From contig JAKSJE010000001.1 in the NCBI GenBank assembly GCA_024398405.1, forward strand, positions 1 to 64,000: DNA of 64,000 nucleotides. The letters are read 5' to 3'. A program made the translations under genes and the position numbers. Positions 35,268 to 43,590 of the stretch are shown piece by piece (position 1 is the first letter of the stretch; each line of letters begins with the position of its first letter). Source of the DNA: Bacteroidaceae bacterium. GTDB lineage: Bacteria > Bacteroidota > Bacteroidia > Bacteroidales > Bacteroidaceae. The notes beneath the pieces were generated by a model that saw only the letters and a program-made list of their open reading frames with translations, did not search any database and was not told the DNA's origin.

Positions 35268-35467
35268 GGTGGGTTCTATAAATTCCACGCAAATGAAAGA
35301 TTGACATAAACTATGTATGTTATTGCTATTTTGATGCTTTTGGCTTTTTCTTTAGCATCTTGCTGTCCTTCATTCAGTCACGATGCCCGCATCGTTCCTT
35401 CATGAATGGCAGCAACCTGCTAAGAAAAACCTCAAAATCACCTAAAATGTAATTAATAGAACACCCC
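35268..35467. repeat. Copy D of the TIR repeat (200 bp)
   Basis: Starts GGTGGGTTCTATAAATTC and ends AATAGAACACCCC; the body contains AAAATAGCAAT (inverse strand), GCTTTTGGCTTT, GCATCTTGCTGTC and CATGATGCCC-like blocks shared with copies B and C in inverse order. It is a diverged full-length member; no target duplication is evident. Confidence 0.8.
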
Positions 35468-35868
35468 TTAGGTGCAAGTCGGAAACCGTAATTACCTTTG
35501 TTGATATATGTGCCCATACGAGGTCTTGATGAATAAAGATTGGAAGTCCTTGGTGACATCCGGTCGCAAAGGTAGTAAAAAAAGTTGGATTATCGCTCTC
35601 TTAATCGTAACTTTAACCTATGGTTTTAGTTCTTGGACAAGCCAAGCGATTCATAGAATCGAATCCTCACGCTCGGAAAAACTCAAATAAATTTGTTTTT
35701 TCGCTCTCTTAATCGTAACTTTGCCTTGTCATGTTACGATTATCGCTTGATTTCTAATCGCGACACTAAGTCGGGCGAAATATCTGACATGGCAAAATGC
35801 TGAGCGTCTTTTTGTTGCTCAGGACGTTAGGAAATCAATAATTTATTAGTGTCGCGGAATTGAGTGCT
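35468..35868 (+). promoter_or_regulatory. Regulatory region of the small Dabb lipoprotein
   Basis: Contains a 22-base exact direct repeat TCGCTCTCTTAATCGTAACTTT at 35593-35614 and 35701-35722. The second copy includes the -7 box TAACTTTG (35716-35723). An inverted repeat AATCGTAAC/GTTACGATT overlaps that box and may be an operator. The transcript would then have a leader of about 140 bases closed by the 11-base stem described at 35759-35856. A 60-codon frame at 35508-35690 with one hydrophobic stretch overlaps the first repeat; I do not call it a gene. Confidence 0.6.
35759..35856 (+). ncRNA. Structured 5' leader of unknown class
   Basis: CGCGACACTAA (35759-35769) and TTAGTGTCGCG (35846-35856) form a perfect 11-base stem ending 12 bases before the start codon at 35869. 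Inside it CTGAGC/GCTCAG forms a second hairpin with an 11-base loop. It does not resemble a riboswitch I know. Closing of the stem would sequester the region just upstream of the start codon. Confidence 0.5.
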
Positions 35869-36258
35869 ATGAAAAAGTTACTGATAATTCTGACGGCATC
35901 CATCATCATGGTCGGATGCGCGTCCAAAGACTCCGGACGGACGCAGCCTGTAAGACACATCATTCTGTGGACATTGAATGACTCTCTGGAAGGCGGCCAT
36001 AAGGAAGACCTTATTCGTACAGCCTGCGAGGATTTCTATTCAATGCGTGACAGGATTCCGGGAGTCATCAGCATGAAAGCAATCTATGAAGGCAGACTTC
36101 CGTCATCAAACTGTGATTTCATGTTTGATGTCGTTTTTGAAAGTGAAGATGCGCTGAAGGCTTTCTCGGAGAATCCCGAGCATCTGAAGCGGGCTTCGGT
36201 ACTGAGACCGTTTATCAAATCCCGAACCTGTCTTGATGTACTGTATCAGGAACAGTGA
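35869..36258 (+). CDS. Lipoprotein with stress-responsive A/B barrel (Dabb) domain
   Basis: Start chosen at ATG 35869 (MKKLLIILTASIIMVGCASK); three upstream codons are open only through a TTG. The 129-residue product has a lipobox Cys near residue 17, then a single Dabb domain (PF07876): VRHIILWTLNDS, the DFYSMRDRIPGVISMKAIYEG helix-strand unit read in two parts, and FMFDVVFESEDALKAFSENPEH. Dabb proteins are small dimeric barrels with varied or unknown activities; a lipid-anchored form suggests a periplasmic role. The stop lies within its terminator hairpin, and it converges on the fucosidase gene. Confidence 0.82.
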   Translation: MKKLLIILTASIIMVGCASKDSGRTQPVRHIILWTLNDSLEGGHKEDLIRTACEDFYSMRDRIPGVISMKAIYEGRLPSSNCDFMFDVVFESEDALKAFSENPEHLKRASVLRPFIKSRTCLDVLYQEQ

Positions 36259-36271
36259 TCTGTTCTTTTTT
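36250..36271 (+). terminator. Terminator of the Dabb lipoprotein gene
   Basis: GAACAG-TGAT-CTGTTC followed by six T; the loop contains the TGA stop codon of the gene itself. Confidence 0.85.
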
Positions 36272-37979
36272 AGAGCCCGCCTTCAATCTTAACGACTGGC
36301 ATGATGCGGTTGAGATTCTCTTCCGGGAGATTGATGACCAACGCTTCATTTGTGCGTGTGAACTTCACTTTGCCGTAACCAAGTAGTTTCACGCTCTTGA
36401 TTTTCCCAGGGTATAGTGGGGAACCTTCTTTCAGGCTCTTCACTGTCATCTTGTGGTCTTTCGGCCATGCGAGGCCGGCGGCATAGAGAATCCTGCCGTC
36501 TTTGCTCTGAGTGAAACGAATCTCTCCCGACCCCGCCTTCGTGTAATTTCCGTCGTTGAAGCCTTGGGCATTTATCTTCACGTCAGCATCAGCGATAGGA
36601 CCTTCGCCGAAGATCTTCCAAGGACGAGTCGCTACGATGCCTTCCTTGTTGATGTTCATCCATGCGCCAAATTCCTTCATGATTGCCAGTTCCTTCTCGT
36701 CTGGAGTTCCGTCGGCGCGAAGGGGAACGGAGAGCAGCATGTTGCCGTTCTTGCTCACGATGTCAACGAGCAACTTCGCTACTGTTGCAGCACTCTTGTA
36801 ACTGTTGTTCCTGTAAATGCCTGTATCATAGTGCCATCCACCGATACAGTTGCAGCATTGCCAAGGATAATCCATAATCTTATTAGGTGCTCCACGCTCT
36901 ACATCCCAGACGAGTGCGCTCTTCTGATTCTCTTCGAGTATCTTTCCGAAGACAACACCAGGATTTTGCTTTGCCGTAGCCGGTGTCTTGATGTCTGACT
37001 TCTTGCTTGTCACGTCATTATGATGATTATACATGTGAGTCGTTATCCTCATTCCGCAATCGCTTACAGGATAGAACGGAAGCACAGTCACATCAAAATA
37101 AATAAGGTCTGGCTGGTAGCGGTTGATGGCATCGAGTGTACGGTTGTAGAAGTTTGTGACAAATTCCTGAGTAGGCAGATTGGCACCGTTATCCCATCCC
37201 CACTGGCTGTGAATGGAACCATTGTCCCATGTGTTACGGCTGAAATCGTGGTCTTGCTGATAGAGTTTCTGAGGGTCGAGTCCCTTCCACCACTTTTCCG
37301 TTCCGTCAGGATTGGGTTTGTAGCCGTCTTCCTTCGTGAGCCAGCCGTCATACTTCACGCCACGCTTGTTGCCTTTGAGGTCGAAACGGCGGCTCGGTTC
37401 ATACCAAATCCAGGCATGATCGGCATGGAAACTGATTCCGAACGGAAGCCCGGCCTTATGTGCGGCCTTTGACCACCCATCGAGGATGTCCTTGTGCGGT
37501 CCTATGTCTTTTGAGTTCCACTCCTGATATTTTGAGTCCCAGAGGTCGAAGTTGTCATGGTGATTTCCGAGAGCAAAGAAGTATTGTGCTCCACATTCCT
37601 TGTAGAACTGCACGAGTTCTTCTGGATTCCAGTTCTCAGCCTTGAATAGAGGGAGTATGTCCTTGAAACCCACCTCGCTCGGATGTCCGTAATGCTCGCG
37701 GTGGTAGTCGTATTTGTGGTTTCCTTCCATGTAGAGTTCACGAGCCATCCAGTCGCCGCTTCCTTCAACACACTGAGGGCCCCAATGTGCCCAGATGCCG
37801 AACTTAGCGTCGCGAAACCACTCGGGTACTTCGTATGTGCGAAGCGATTCCCAATCTGGGGTGAACTGGCCTGTAGCCATTTTCTCGTCATTTTCGAGTA
37901 CTGGAATCGTGTAGTTTTGAGCCCATGCCGATGAAGTCATCATCAGCAATGCTCCAATGGAAAGACACACCTTTTTCAT
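36270..37979 (-). CDS. Alpha-L-fucosidase, family GH29
   Basis: A 569-residue exported enzyme (signal MKKVCLSIGALLMMTSSAWA). The GH29 barrel is clear: KFGIWAHWGPQCVEG, ALGNHHDNFDLWDSKYQEWN with the sugar-binding His pair, SFHADHAWIWYE, and the nucleophile region PDLIYFDVTVLPFYP near residue 292. The late PWQCCNCIGGWHYD and SKNGNMLLSVPLRADG stretches are typical, followed by a C-terminal beta-sandwich. It releases fucose from glycans. Repeat copy B begins 43 bases upstream of its start, so its promoter must be in or beyond the repeat. Confidence 0.93.
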   Translation of the reverse strand: MKKVCLSIGALLMMTSSAWAQNYTIPVLENDEKMATGQFTPDWESLRTYEVPEWFRDAKFGIWAHWGPQCVEGSGDWMARELYMEGNHKYDYHREHYGHPSEVGFKDILPLFKAENWNPEELVQFYKECGAQYFFALGNHHDNFDLWDSKYQEWNSKDIGPHKDILDGWSKAAHKAGLPFGISFHADHAWIWYEPSRRFDLKGNKRGVKYDGWLTKEDGYKPNPDGTEKWWKGLDPQKLYQQDHDFSRNTWDNGSIHSQWGWDNGANLPTQEFVTNFYNRTLDAINRYQPDLIYFDVTVLPFYPVSDCGMRITTHMYNHHNDVTSKKSDIKTPATAKQNPGVVFGKILEENQKSALVWDVERGAPNKIMDYPWQCCNCIGGWHYDTGIYRNNSYKSAATVAKLLVDIVSKNGNMLLSVPLRADGTPDEKELAIMKEFGAWMNINKEGIVATRPWKIFGEGPIADADVKINAQGFNDGNYTKAGSGEIRFTQSKDGRILYAAGLAWPKDHKMTVKSLKEGSPLYPGKIKSVKLLGYGKVKFTRTNEALVINLPEENLNRIMPVVKIEGGL

Positions 37980-38021
37980 TTTCTATAGTCGGATCTGTTT
38001 TTTTACTCAAATATCGTTTAT

Positions 38022-38220
38022 GGTGGGTTCTATAAATTCATTTCTGGCGATTTTGAGGTTTGTTCCGAGCAGATTGCTGTGCGGAAGGAAGGATTGATGC
38101 GGGCATCATGACTGACTGACAAACAGCAAGATGCCGGAACAAAGCCAAAAGCGCTGAAAAGAATTATGTCACTCCTGTTCTATGAATTATTACTTATTCG
38201 GTGAATTTATAGAACCCACC
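38022..38220. repeat. Copy B of the TIR repeat (199 bp, intact)
   Basis: Perfect 19-base terminal inverted repeats (GGTGGGTTCTATAAATTCA and its complement), flanked by the direct duplication TTAT at 38018-38021 and 38221-38224. The body has no coding capacity. It lies between the DPP IV-like gene and the fucosidase gene. Next to its right end a further partial terminus (TATAACCCACC, ending 38237) shows it inserted beside or into an older copy. Confidence 0.9.
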
Positions 38221-38257
38221 TTATTCTATAACCCACCTTGTGTGAGATTTGATGTGA

Positions 38258-40468
38258 TTAGTCAATAGAACTTCCCTTATCACCATGATTGTGATGTCTT
38301 CTGAGGAGGTGTTGGTCGAGGAATGATTCGATGCGGGTGAATAGGTGGCGGCGCGTGTTGCCGCCGTATATGCTGTGGTTGCGGTTGACGTAGAACTGGC
38401 TCTCGAACTGTATGCCGGCCTGGACGAGCGCTTCTGTGTATTCAGCCATGTTCTGGAAGTGGACGTTGTCGTCCGCATAGCCATGACAGAGGAGCAGGTC
38501 TCCGTGGAGTCTGCCGACTCTTGTGATGGAATTGTCATCGTAGCCTTTGGCATTGTCTTTCGGCAGTCCCATGTAGCGCTCGGTATAGACCGTGTCGTAG
38601 AAACGGTTTGACGTGACTGGCGCCACTGCCACTCCGCAGTTGAACACATGACGACCCTCACTCATTGACATGAGTGTGTTCTCGCCACCGAAGCTCCACC
38701 CCCATATGGCTATCTGGCTCTTATCGACGTATGGTTGCCTGCCAAGCCAGATGGCAGCCTCTACCTGGTCTTTCGACTCGAGATCGCAAAGCCGTTCGTA
38801 TGTGCACTTCTTCCATTCTGCTCCACGTCCTCCTGTGCCACGTCCGTCCACACAAACCACGATGTAGCCTTTCTGACTTAGACGATGTTCCCAGATGAGT
38901 CCGTTGAAGAACCCATTGTTCCAACTGTTGTGTACTTCCTGGCTGCCAGGACCGCTGTACTGATACATCAGGACTGGGTATTTCCTCGAAGGGTCGAAAT
39001 CGTGCGGCTTGACCATCCATCCGTTAAGGGTGACATCCTCGCTCGTGATGAAGGTGAAGAGTTCGACTTGGCCGAATGTCTTGTCCGACGTGTAGGCTGT
39101 CTTGAGGCTTGAGTTGTCCTCCAGCACTCTGAGCTGTTTGCCTTTGTTTGTGTAAACAGAATATACCGGAGGTGTGCTCAGGTCGGAGAAGGTGTTGACG
39201 AAGTACTGACATCCGTTGCTGAACGATGCTTGGTTGAAGCCCTTGTCCGGTGTGAGTACGGTCTTGCGTCCTTTCGTATCGACCTTGCAGACATACTGCT
39301 CGAGTGGATTGCCCTCGGTGCTCATGAAGTAGAACTCCCTGCCCTTCGCGTCACAGCCTCCATAGGCGGTCACCTCATAGTCACCCTTCGTCAGTTGTCT
39401 GATCAACTTACCGTCAAGCCCGTAGAGGTACAGGTGGTTATGTCCGTCCTTGTCGTTGAGGAGGACGAACTGGTCATGTGAGAAGTCGATGTCGCTATAC
39501 AGGTCTGTGTCGAAATACTTATACGCATCTTCCGTCAGGATGCAATCGGAGGTTCCGGTAGTGGGATTCGCCAGATAGATGCGGAAGTGGTTCTGGAGAC
39601 GGTTGAGGGTGAGGACCGCCAGTTTGTCGGCATGGTCAGTGAACTGTATGCGTGGGATGTAACCGTCCTCGTCGAGTGGCACTGCCATGGTAGTGGTCTT
39701 GCCGGTCTCTGTGTCGAAGGATAGGACTGAGACCTTCGAGTTGTCCTCGCCTGCCTTTGGGTATTTGTAGTCGTAGGAGCCAGTGTAGAGCGTGTGCTCC
39801 TTCATCTCCGGGTACAAGCCTTTGTACCAAGGGAATGAGAACGTCCTGACCTTGCTCTCGTCGAACCTTATCCAGGCGATATGACGACCATCGGCACTGA
39901 AGTCGAAAGCACAGTCGAAACTGAATTCCTCCTCATAGACCCAGTCCGGTTTGCCGTTGATGACATAGTTGAACTTGCCGTCCTTAGTGACTTGTGTCTC
40001 CTTGCCGGATGCGATGTCCTTGACGTACAAGTTGTTGTCGATGACGTAGCCCACCTTCCGGCTGTCGGGCGAGAAACGAGGGCATTCCTGCCGCCCAGTC
40101 TCAGAGAGTGCCGTGGAAGTACCATCCGACACCTTATATAATATATATAGCGCAGTACCCGAATGGCGGTAGATGGATCGGAAGTCCTGACACAGCAGGA
40201 TATACTTGCCGTCAGGTGAGATGGTATATCTGTCGAACTGCCTTCCCGGGTCCACTACGGTGCCGAGGTGCTCGCCTGTCTGGTAGGAATAGCGCTCAAT
40301 CTTTCCATTCTCTATCCTTGCGAAACTCACACCGTCACTCATAGGGTTGAGACCGCTGACTCCACGCACGCTGTACTTGTGACTCATCACGTCGTCCAGA
40401 GATACTGACTGTGCGAATGCGCTGACTGACACGAACAATGTCAGCAGGCTGATGACTGTCTTTTTCAT
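38258..40468 (-). CDS. Dipeptidyl peptidase IV-like S9 peptidase
   Basis: Start chosen at ATG 40468 (MKKTVISLLTLFVSVSAFAQ), an exported protein of 736 residues. The N-terminal half is a beta-propeller (DPPIV_N) with the substrate-binding Glu pair in GKPDWVYEEEFSFDCAF. The C-terminal alpha/beta hydrolase carries Ser in AIWGWSFGGENTLMS, Asp in CHGYADDNVHFQN and His in VNRNHSIYGGN. DPP IV-type enzymes remove X-Pro dipeptides from peptides in the periplasm. The last residues after the expected C-terminus (HNHGDKGSSID) lie in a segment also found next to another repeat at 35132-35187. It follows trpS by 8 bases. Confidence 0.92.
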   Translation of the reverse strand: MKKTVISLLTLFVSVSAFAQSVSLDDVMSHKYSVRGVSGLNPMSDGVSFARIENGKIERYSYQTGEHLGTVVDPGRQFDRYTISPDGKYILLCQDFRSIYRHSGTALYILYKVSDGTSTALSETGRQECPRFSPDSRKVGYVIDNNLYVKDIASGKETQVTKDGKFNYVINGKPDWVYEEEFSFDCAFDFSADGRHIAWIRFDESKVRTFSFPWYKGLYPEMKEHTLYTGSYDYKYPKAGEDNSKVSVLSFDTETGKTTTMAVPLDEDGYIPRIQFTDHADKLAVLTLNRLQNHFRIYLANPTTGTSDCILTEDAYKYFDTDLYSDIDFSHDQFVLLNDKDGHNHLYLYGLDGKLIRQLTKGDYEVTAYGGCDAKGREFYFMSTEGNPLEQYVCKVDTKGRKTVLTPDKGFNQASFSNGCQYFVNTFSDLSTPPVYSVYTNKGKQLRVLEDNSSLKTAYTSDKTFGQVELFTFITSEDVTLNGWMVKPHDFDPSRKYPVLMYQYSGPGSQEVHNSWNNGFFNGLIWEHRLSQKGYIVVCVDGRGTGGRGAEWKKCTYERLCDLESKDQVEAAIWLGRQPYVDKSQIAIWGWSFGGENTLMSMSEGRHVFNCGVAVAPVTSNRFYDTVYTERYMGLPKDNAKGYDDNSITRVGRLHGDLLLCHGYADDNVHFQNMAEYTEALVQAGIQFESQFYVNRNHSIYGGNTRRHLFTRIESFLDQHLLRRHHNHGDKGSSID

Positions 40469-40476
40469 ACGCTGAT

Positions 40477-41466
40477 TCAATAAGTTCGGAAACCGATAAT
40501 CCGGCGTACTTCCTGGAGAGTACGCAGTGAACTCTCTCGTGCTTTCTCCGCACCGAGGCGCGCGATGCGGTCAAGTTTCTCCGTATCAGAGGATATTTCC
40601 TTGATGCGTTCGCGGATAGGTGCTATTGTGGCACAGATGTCGGCGGCGAGTTGTTTCTTCATGTCGCCATAGCGTAGTGTACAGTCGTTCCACTTCTCGT
40701 CGAAATACTTGTAGGTGTCTTCGGTCGATGCTATCTGCATCAGGGTGAAGAGGTTCTGGATGACTTCGGGTTTCTCGCTGTTAGGAGACTGTGGCCCTTC
40801 GTCGGTCACGGCGCGCATGACCTTCTTAGTGATGGCTTTGTCTTCCTCGTAGAGATAGATGCAGTTGCCGTCGCTCTTGCCCATCTTGCCTGTCCCGTCG
40901 AGACCAGGCACCTTTACGGCGGTCGCGCTGAGCGAGAAGTTCTGCGGCTCCGGGAAGAAGTCAACACCGTAGATGTTGTTGAACCTCCGCGCGCACTTTC
41001 GGGCCATTTCCATGTTCTGTTCCTGATCCTTGCCGACAGGCACCTTGAGGGCGCGATGCTGAAGTATGTCTGCTGCCATCAGGGTGGGGTAGGTCAGGAG
41101 TCCGGCATTCACGTTGTCAGGCTGCTTGCGAGCCTTCTCCTTGAAGGTCGTCACGCGCTCCAGCTCTCCGAGGTAGCAGTTCATGTTGAGGTAGAGATAC
41201 AGTTCCAGTGTCTCAGGTACATCGCTCTGGATATAGATAGTCGCTTTGTCAGGGTCGATGCCGCAGGCTAAGTACTCAGCGAGTATGGTACGGGCGCTCT
41301 TCTGTATGTCCTCTGGCTTGGGATGGGTGGTCAGGGAATGCCAGTCGGCTATAAAGAAATAACAGTTATACTCATCTTGCATCTTCACAAAACTCCTTGC
41401 TGCCCCGAAATAGTTACCGAGATGAAGGTTGCCCGTAGGGCGCATTCCACTTAATACAGTTTCCAT
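40477..41466 (-). CDS. trpS: Tryptophan--tRNA ligase
   Basis: A 329-residue class Ic synthetase. SGMRPTGNLHLGNYFG holds the HIGH equivalent (HLGN), FIADWHSLTTHP is the Trp-pocket helix, and GTGKMGKSDGNCIYL near residue 190 the KMSKS loop (here KMGKS). Length and C-terminal domain (EKLDRIARLGAEKARESS) are normal. Repeat copy C begins 20 bases upstream of the ATG, so the leader lies in the repeat. Confidence 0.95.
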   Translation of the reverse strand: METVLSGMRPTGNLHLGNYFGAARSFVKMQDEYNCYFFIADWHSLTTHPKPEDIQKSARTILAEYLACGIDPDKATIYIQSDVPETLELYLYLNMNCYLGELERVTTFKEKARKQPDNVNAGLLTYPTLMAADILQHRALKVPVGKDQEQNMEMARKCARRFNNIYGVDFFPEPQNFSLSATAVKVPGLDGTGKMGKSDGNCIYLYEEDKAITKKVMRAVTDEGPQSPNSEKPEVIQNLFTLMQIASTEDTYKYFDEKWNDCTLRYGDMKKQLAADICATIAPIRERIKEISSDTEKLDRIARLGAEKARESSLRTLQEVRRIIGFRTY

Positions 41467-41485
41467 TGTTCTTGATTTGTTTTAT

Positions 41486-41685
41486 GGTGGGTGCGATTAA
41501 TTCATTTCTTGCGATGTTGAGGCTTGTTCCGAACGGATTGCTGTGCGGAAGTAAGGATTGATGTTGGCATCATGACTGACTGGAGGGTGGCAAGATGCCG
41601 CTGAACAAGTTCAAAAACGCTGAAAAGAACTACATCACCCATATTTAAGGAATTATTACTTATTCGGTGAATCTATGAATCCACC
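41486..41685. repeat. Copy C of the TIR repeat (200 bp, with TTAT duplication)
   Basis: Starts GGTGGGTGCGATTAATTCA and ends GAATCTATGAATCCACC. It is flanked by TTAT at 41482-41485 and 41686-41689, the right duplication including the stop codon of the chorismate mutase gene (TTA on the plus strand). The body matches copy B at over half of its positions by eye. Confidence 0.88.
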
Positions 41686-42750
41686 TTATTTGTTTATGAT
41701 TTCTATCTGCTGACGTACCGACTCCTGATGGATGTCCTCGAAAATGCGCTTGATGCAGTCGGTCCCGACTCCGAGCACTGTGCCTTGTGACTCCCTGTTC
41801 TCGATAATCTCAGAATACCGGCTGGTGTGGACGACCTTCATGCCTTGCTCCTTCTTGTACTTGCCTATCTCCCTGCAGATGCTCATCCGCCTTGAGATTA
41901 TGTCAATGAGTTGGTTGTCGAGTTCGTCAATCTGCTTGCGTAGCACTGAGATGTATTCAGTCTCTTGTGTTTCCGTCCTTATGATCAACTTGTCGAAGAG
42001 ATGCCTGAGATCGTCTGGCGTTATCTGTTGCTTCGCATCACTCCATGCGCATTCTGGGCAGCAATGGCATTCCACCATCAGACCGTCCATGTTGATGTCA
42101 AGTGCCTGCTGTGCGAGTGACGGCACGAGATCCTTCCGGCCTCCCATATGGCTTGGGTCACAGAGCATGGGGAGCTGAGGATGGCGTCTGCGGAGTTCGA
42201 TGGGTATCTGCCACATAGGGTGGTAGCGGTATATCTTCTTGTCGTAGCTTGAGAAGCCTCGGTGGATGACGCCGAGCCTCTTGACACCGGCGCGGTTGAA
42301 CCGTTCTATCGCTCCGACCCACAGTTCCAGGTCGGGATTGATTGGGTTCTTCACGAGGACTGGTATGTCAACTCCACGCAGTGACTCCGCTATCTCCTGC
42401 ACGGCGAACGGGTTGGTGCTTGTCCTTGCCCCGATCCAGAACACGTCGATTCCAGCCTTGAGGGCGGACTCGACATGCTGTGGTGTGGCGACCTCAGTGG
42501 CGACCAGCATTGCGGTCTCTTCCTTCACTCGCCGCAGCCATGGGAGCGCTTTCTCCCCGTTTCCTTCGAAGCAACCGGGTTTGGTGCGTGGCTTCCAGAC
42601 CCCGGCGCGGAATATCCTGACTCCCTGAGCTGCCAGTTCCTTTGCGGTTTCCATGACCTGACCTTCGGTCTCAGCACTGCATGGACCTGCTATCAGCAGA
42701 GGTTTACCTTCCTCGTGCGGCACCCCTAATGGATGTATGTCTAATTCCAT
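41686..42750 (-). CDS. Bifunctional DAHP synthase/chorismate mutase
   Basis: A 354-residue fusion for aromatic amino acid synthesis. Residues 1-260 are a class I beta/alpha-barrel DAHP synthase of the short AroA(beta) type: LLIAGPCSAETEGQVM, GVWKPRTKPGCFEGNG, VLVKNPINPDLELW, CDPSHMGGRKDLV. Residues 265-354 are an all-helical chorismate mutase (LRKQIDELDNQLIDIISRRMSICREIGKYKK). The mutase domain at the C-terminus may provide feedback control, as in related fusions. Copy C inserted exactly at its stop codon without changing the reading frame end. A TPR gene precedes it by 9 bases. Confidence 0.94.
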   Translation of the reverse strand: MELDIHPLGVPHEEGKPLLIAGPCSAETEGQVMETAKELAAQGVRIFRAGVWKPRTKPGCFEGNGEKALPWLRRVKEETAMLVATEVATPQHVESALKAGIDVFWIGARTSTNPFAVQEIAESLRGVDIPVLVKNPINPDLELWVGAIERFNRAGVKRLGVIHRGFSSYDKKIYRYHPMWQIPIELRRRHPQLPMLCDPSHMGGRKDLVPSLAQQALDINMDGLMVECHCCPECAWSDAKQQITPDDLRHLFDKLIIRTETQETEYISVLRKQIDELDNQLIDIISRRMSICREIGKYKKEQGMKVVHTSRYSEIIENRESQGTVLGVGTDCIKRIFEDIHQESVRQQIEIINK

Positions 42751-42759
42751 ATTCGTCGG

Positions 42760-43566
42760 TTATGCGAAAGGATTGTTGCCTTTCACGGCTTCCTCCCAGT
42801 TAGTGTAGTTCCCATTGATGCCGTTCATGGCCTGAGGTGCGTATTCCATTGCTTCCTTGGCCAGTTCCTCGGCCTCTTTCTTCCTGCCGAGTCTCATCAT
42901 GAGTGCGCCGAGGCGCAGGTAGGCATCCGAGGAGAATGGGTTCAGGTCGATTGTCTTCCTGAAGTATTCCTCTGCCTCCTTGTCCTTTCCGAGCCCTTCT
43001 TCAATCTGTGCCTTGAGCAGTGTCGTCTCGTCGCTTTCCTCGTTGTGGCTCAGCACCACGTCGATGTCTTTCTCCGCCTCGCAGTCCTGCCCCATGGCGT
43101 GAAGTACGGTCGCACGGAAGAGATAGGCGTCGTAGTAGTCCTCTCTGGCGGTGATTGCCATCGTGGATTGTGCTACCGCGTTGATGAGGTCGCCTTGGGC
43201 GAATGCCTTCCGGGCGAGGGTGTGGTGTGGCGTCGATAGGGTGCTGTCGATTCCGAGTGCCTCGTCGCAGAACTGCTCCGTCCTGTCATAGTCCTCCGTC
43301 TGGAAGCACAACTCAGCGAGAAGCATGAGGTTCTCGGTGTTCTCTGGTTCTGCCCCGCGTATGAGCTCCAGTTCCTCTATCGCACCTTCGATGTCGTCTG
43401 TGCTTATCAATGCGTTCGCATAGAACTGATGGGTCTCGACATCGTCCTGAATGGCCAATGCGCGTTCGAAACACTCCATCGCATAGTCGAGACGTCCGAG
43501 TCGCATTGCCTGGATGCCGTCGTACTTGAACATGCTGAAATCGTCTTTTGTCTTAATGTAGTCCAC
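42760..43566 (-). CDS. Tetratricopeptide-repeat protein
   Basis: A 268-residue cytoplasmic protein built of TPR units (MRLGRLDYAMECFERALAIQ, LAELCFQTEDYDRTEQFCDEA, EYFRKTIDLNPFSSDAYLRLG). No signal peptide or catalytic motif. It resembles the protein at 18984-20456 in style and may be a paralogue. It sits between recQ and the DAHP synthase gene with gaps of 24 and 9 bases, so it is probably part of a longer transcript. Confidence 0.85.
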   Translation of the reverse strand: MDYIKTKDDFSMFKYDGIQAMRLGRLDYAMECFERALAIQDDVETHQFYANALISTDDIEGAIEELELIRGAEPENTENLMLLAELCFQTEDYDRTEQFCDEALGIDSTLSTPHHTLARKAFAQGDLINAVAQSTMAITAREDYYDAYLFRATVLHAMGQDCEAEKDIDVVLSHNEESDETTLLKAQIEEGLGKDKEAEEYFRKTIDLNPFSSDAYLRLGALMMRLGRKKEAEELAKEAMEYAPQAMNGINGNYTNWEEAVKGNNPFA

Positions 43567-43590
43567 TGTGTATGATGTTTCTCTGGTTTG

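Noticed and set aside
35508..35690. 60-codon plus-strand frame with one hydrophobic stretch
   Set aside because: The hydrophobic part is encoded by a 22-base sequence that recurs as a promoter 108 bases downstream; no protein-like conservation can be argued.
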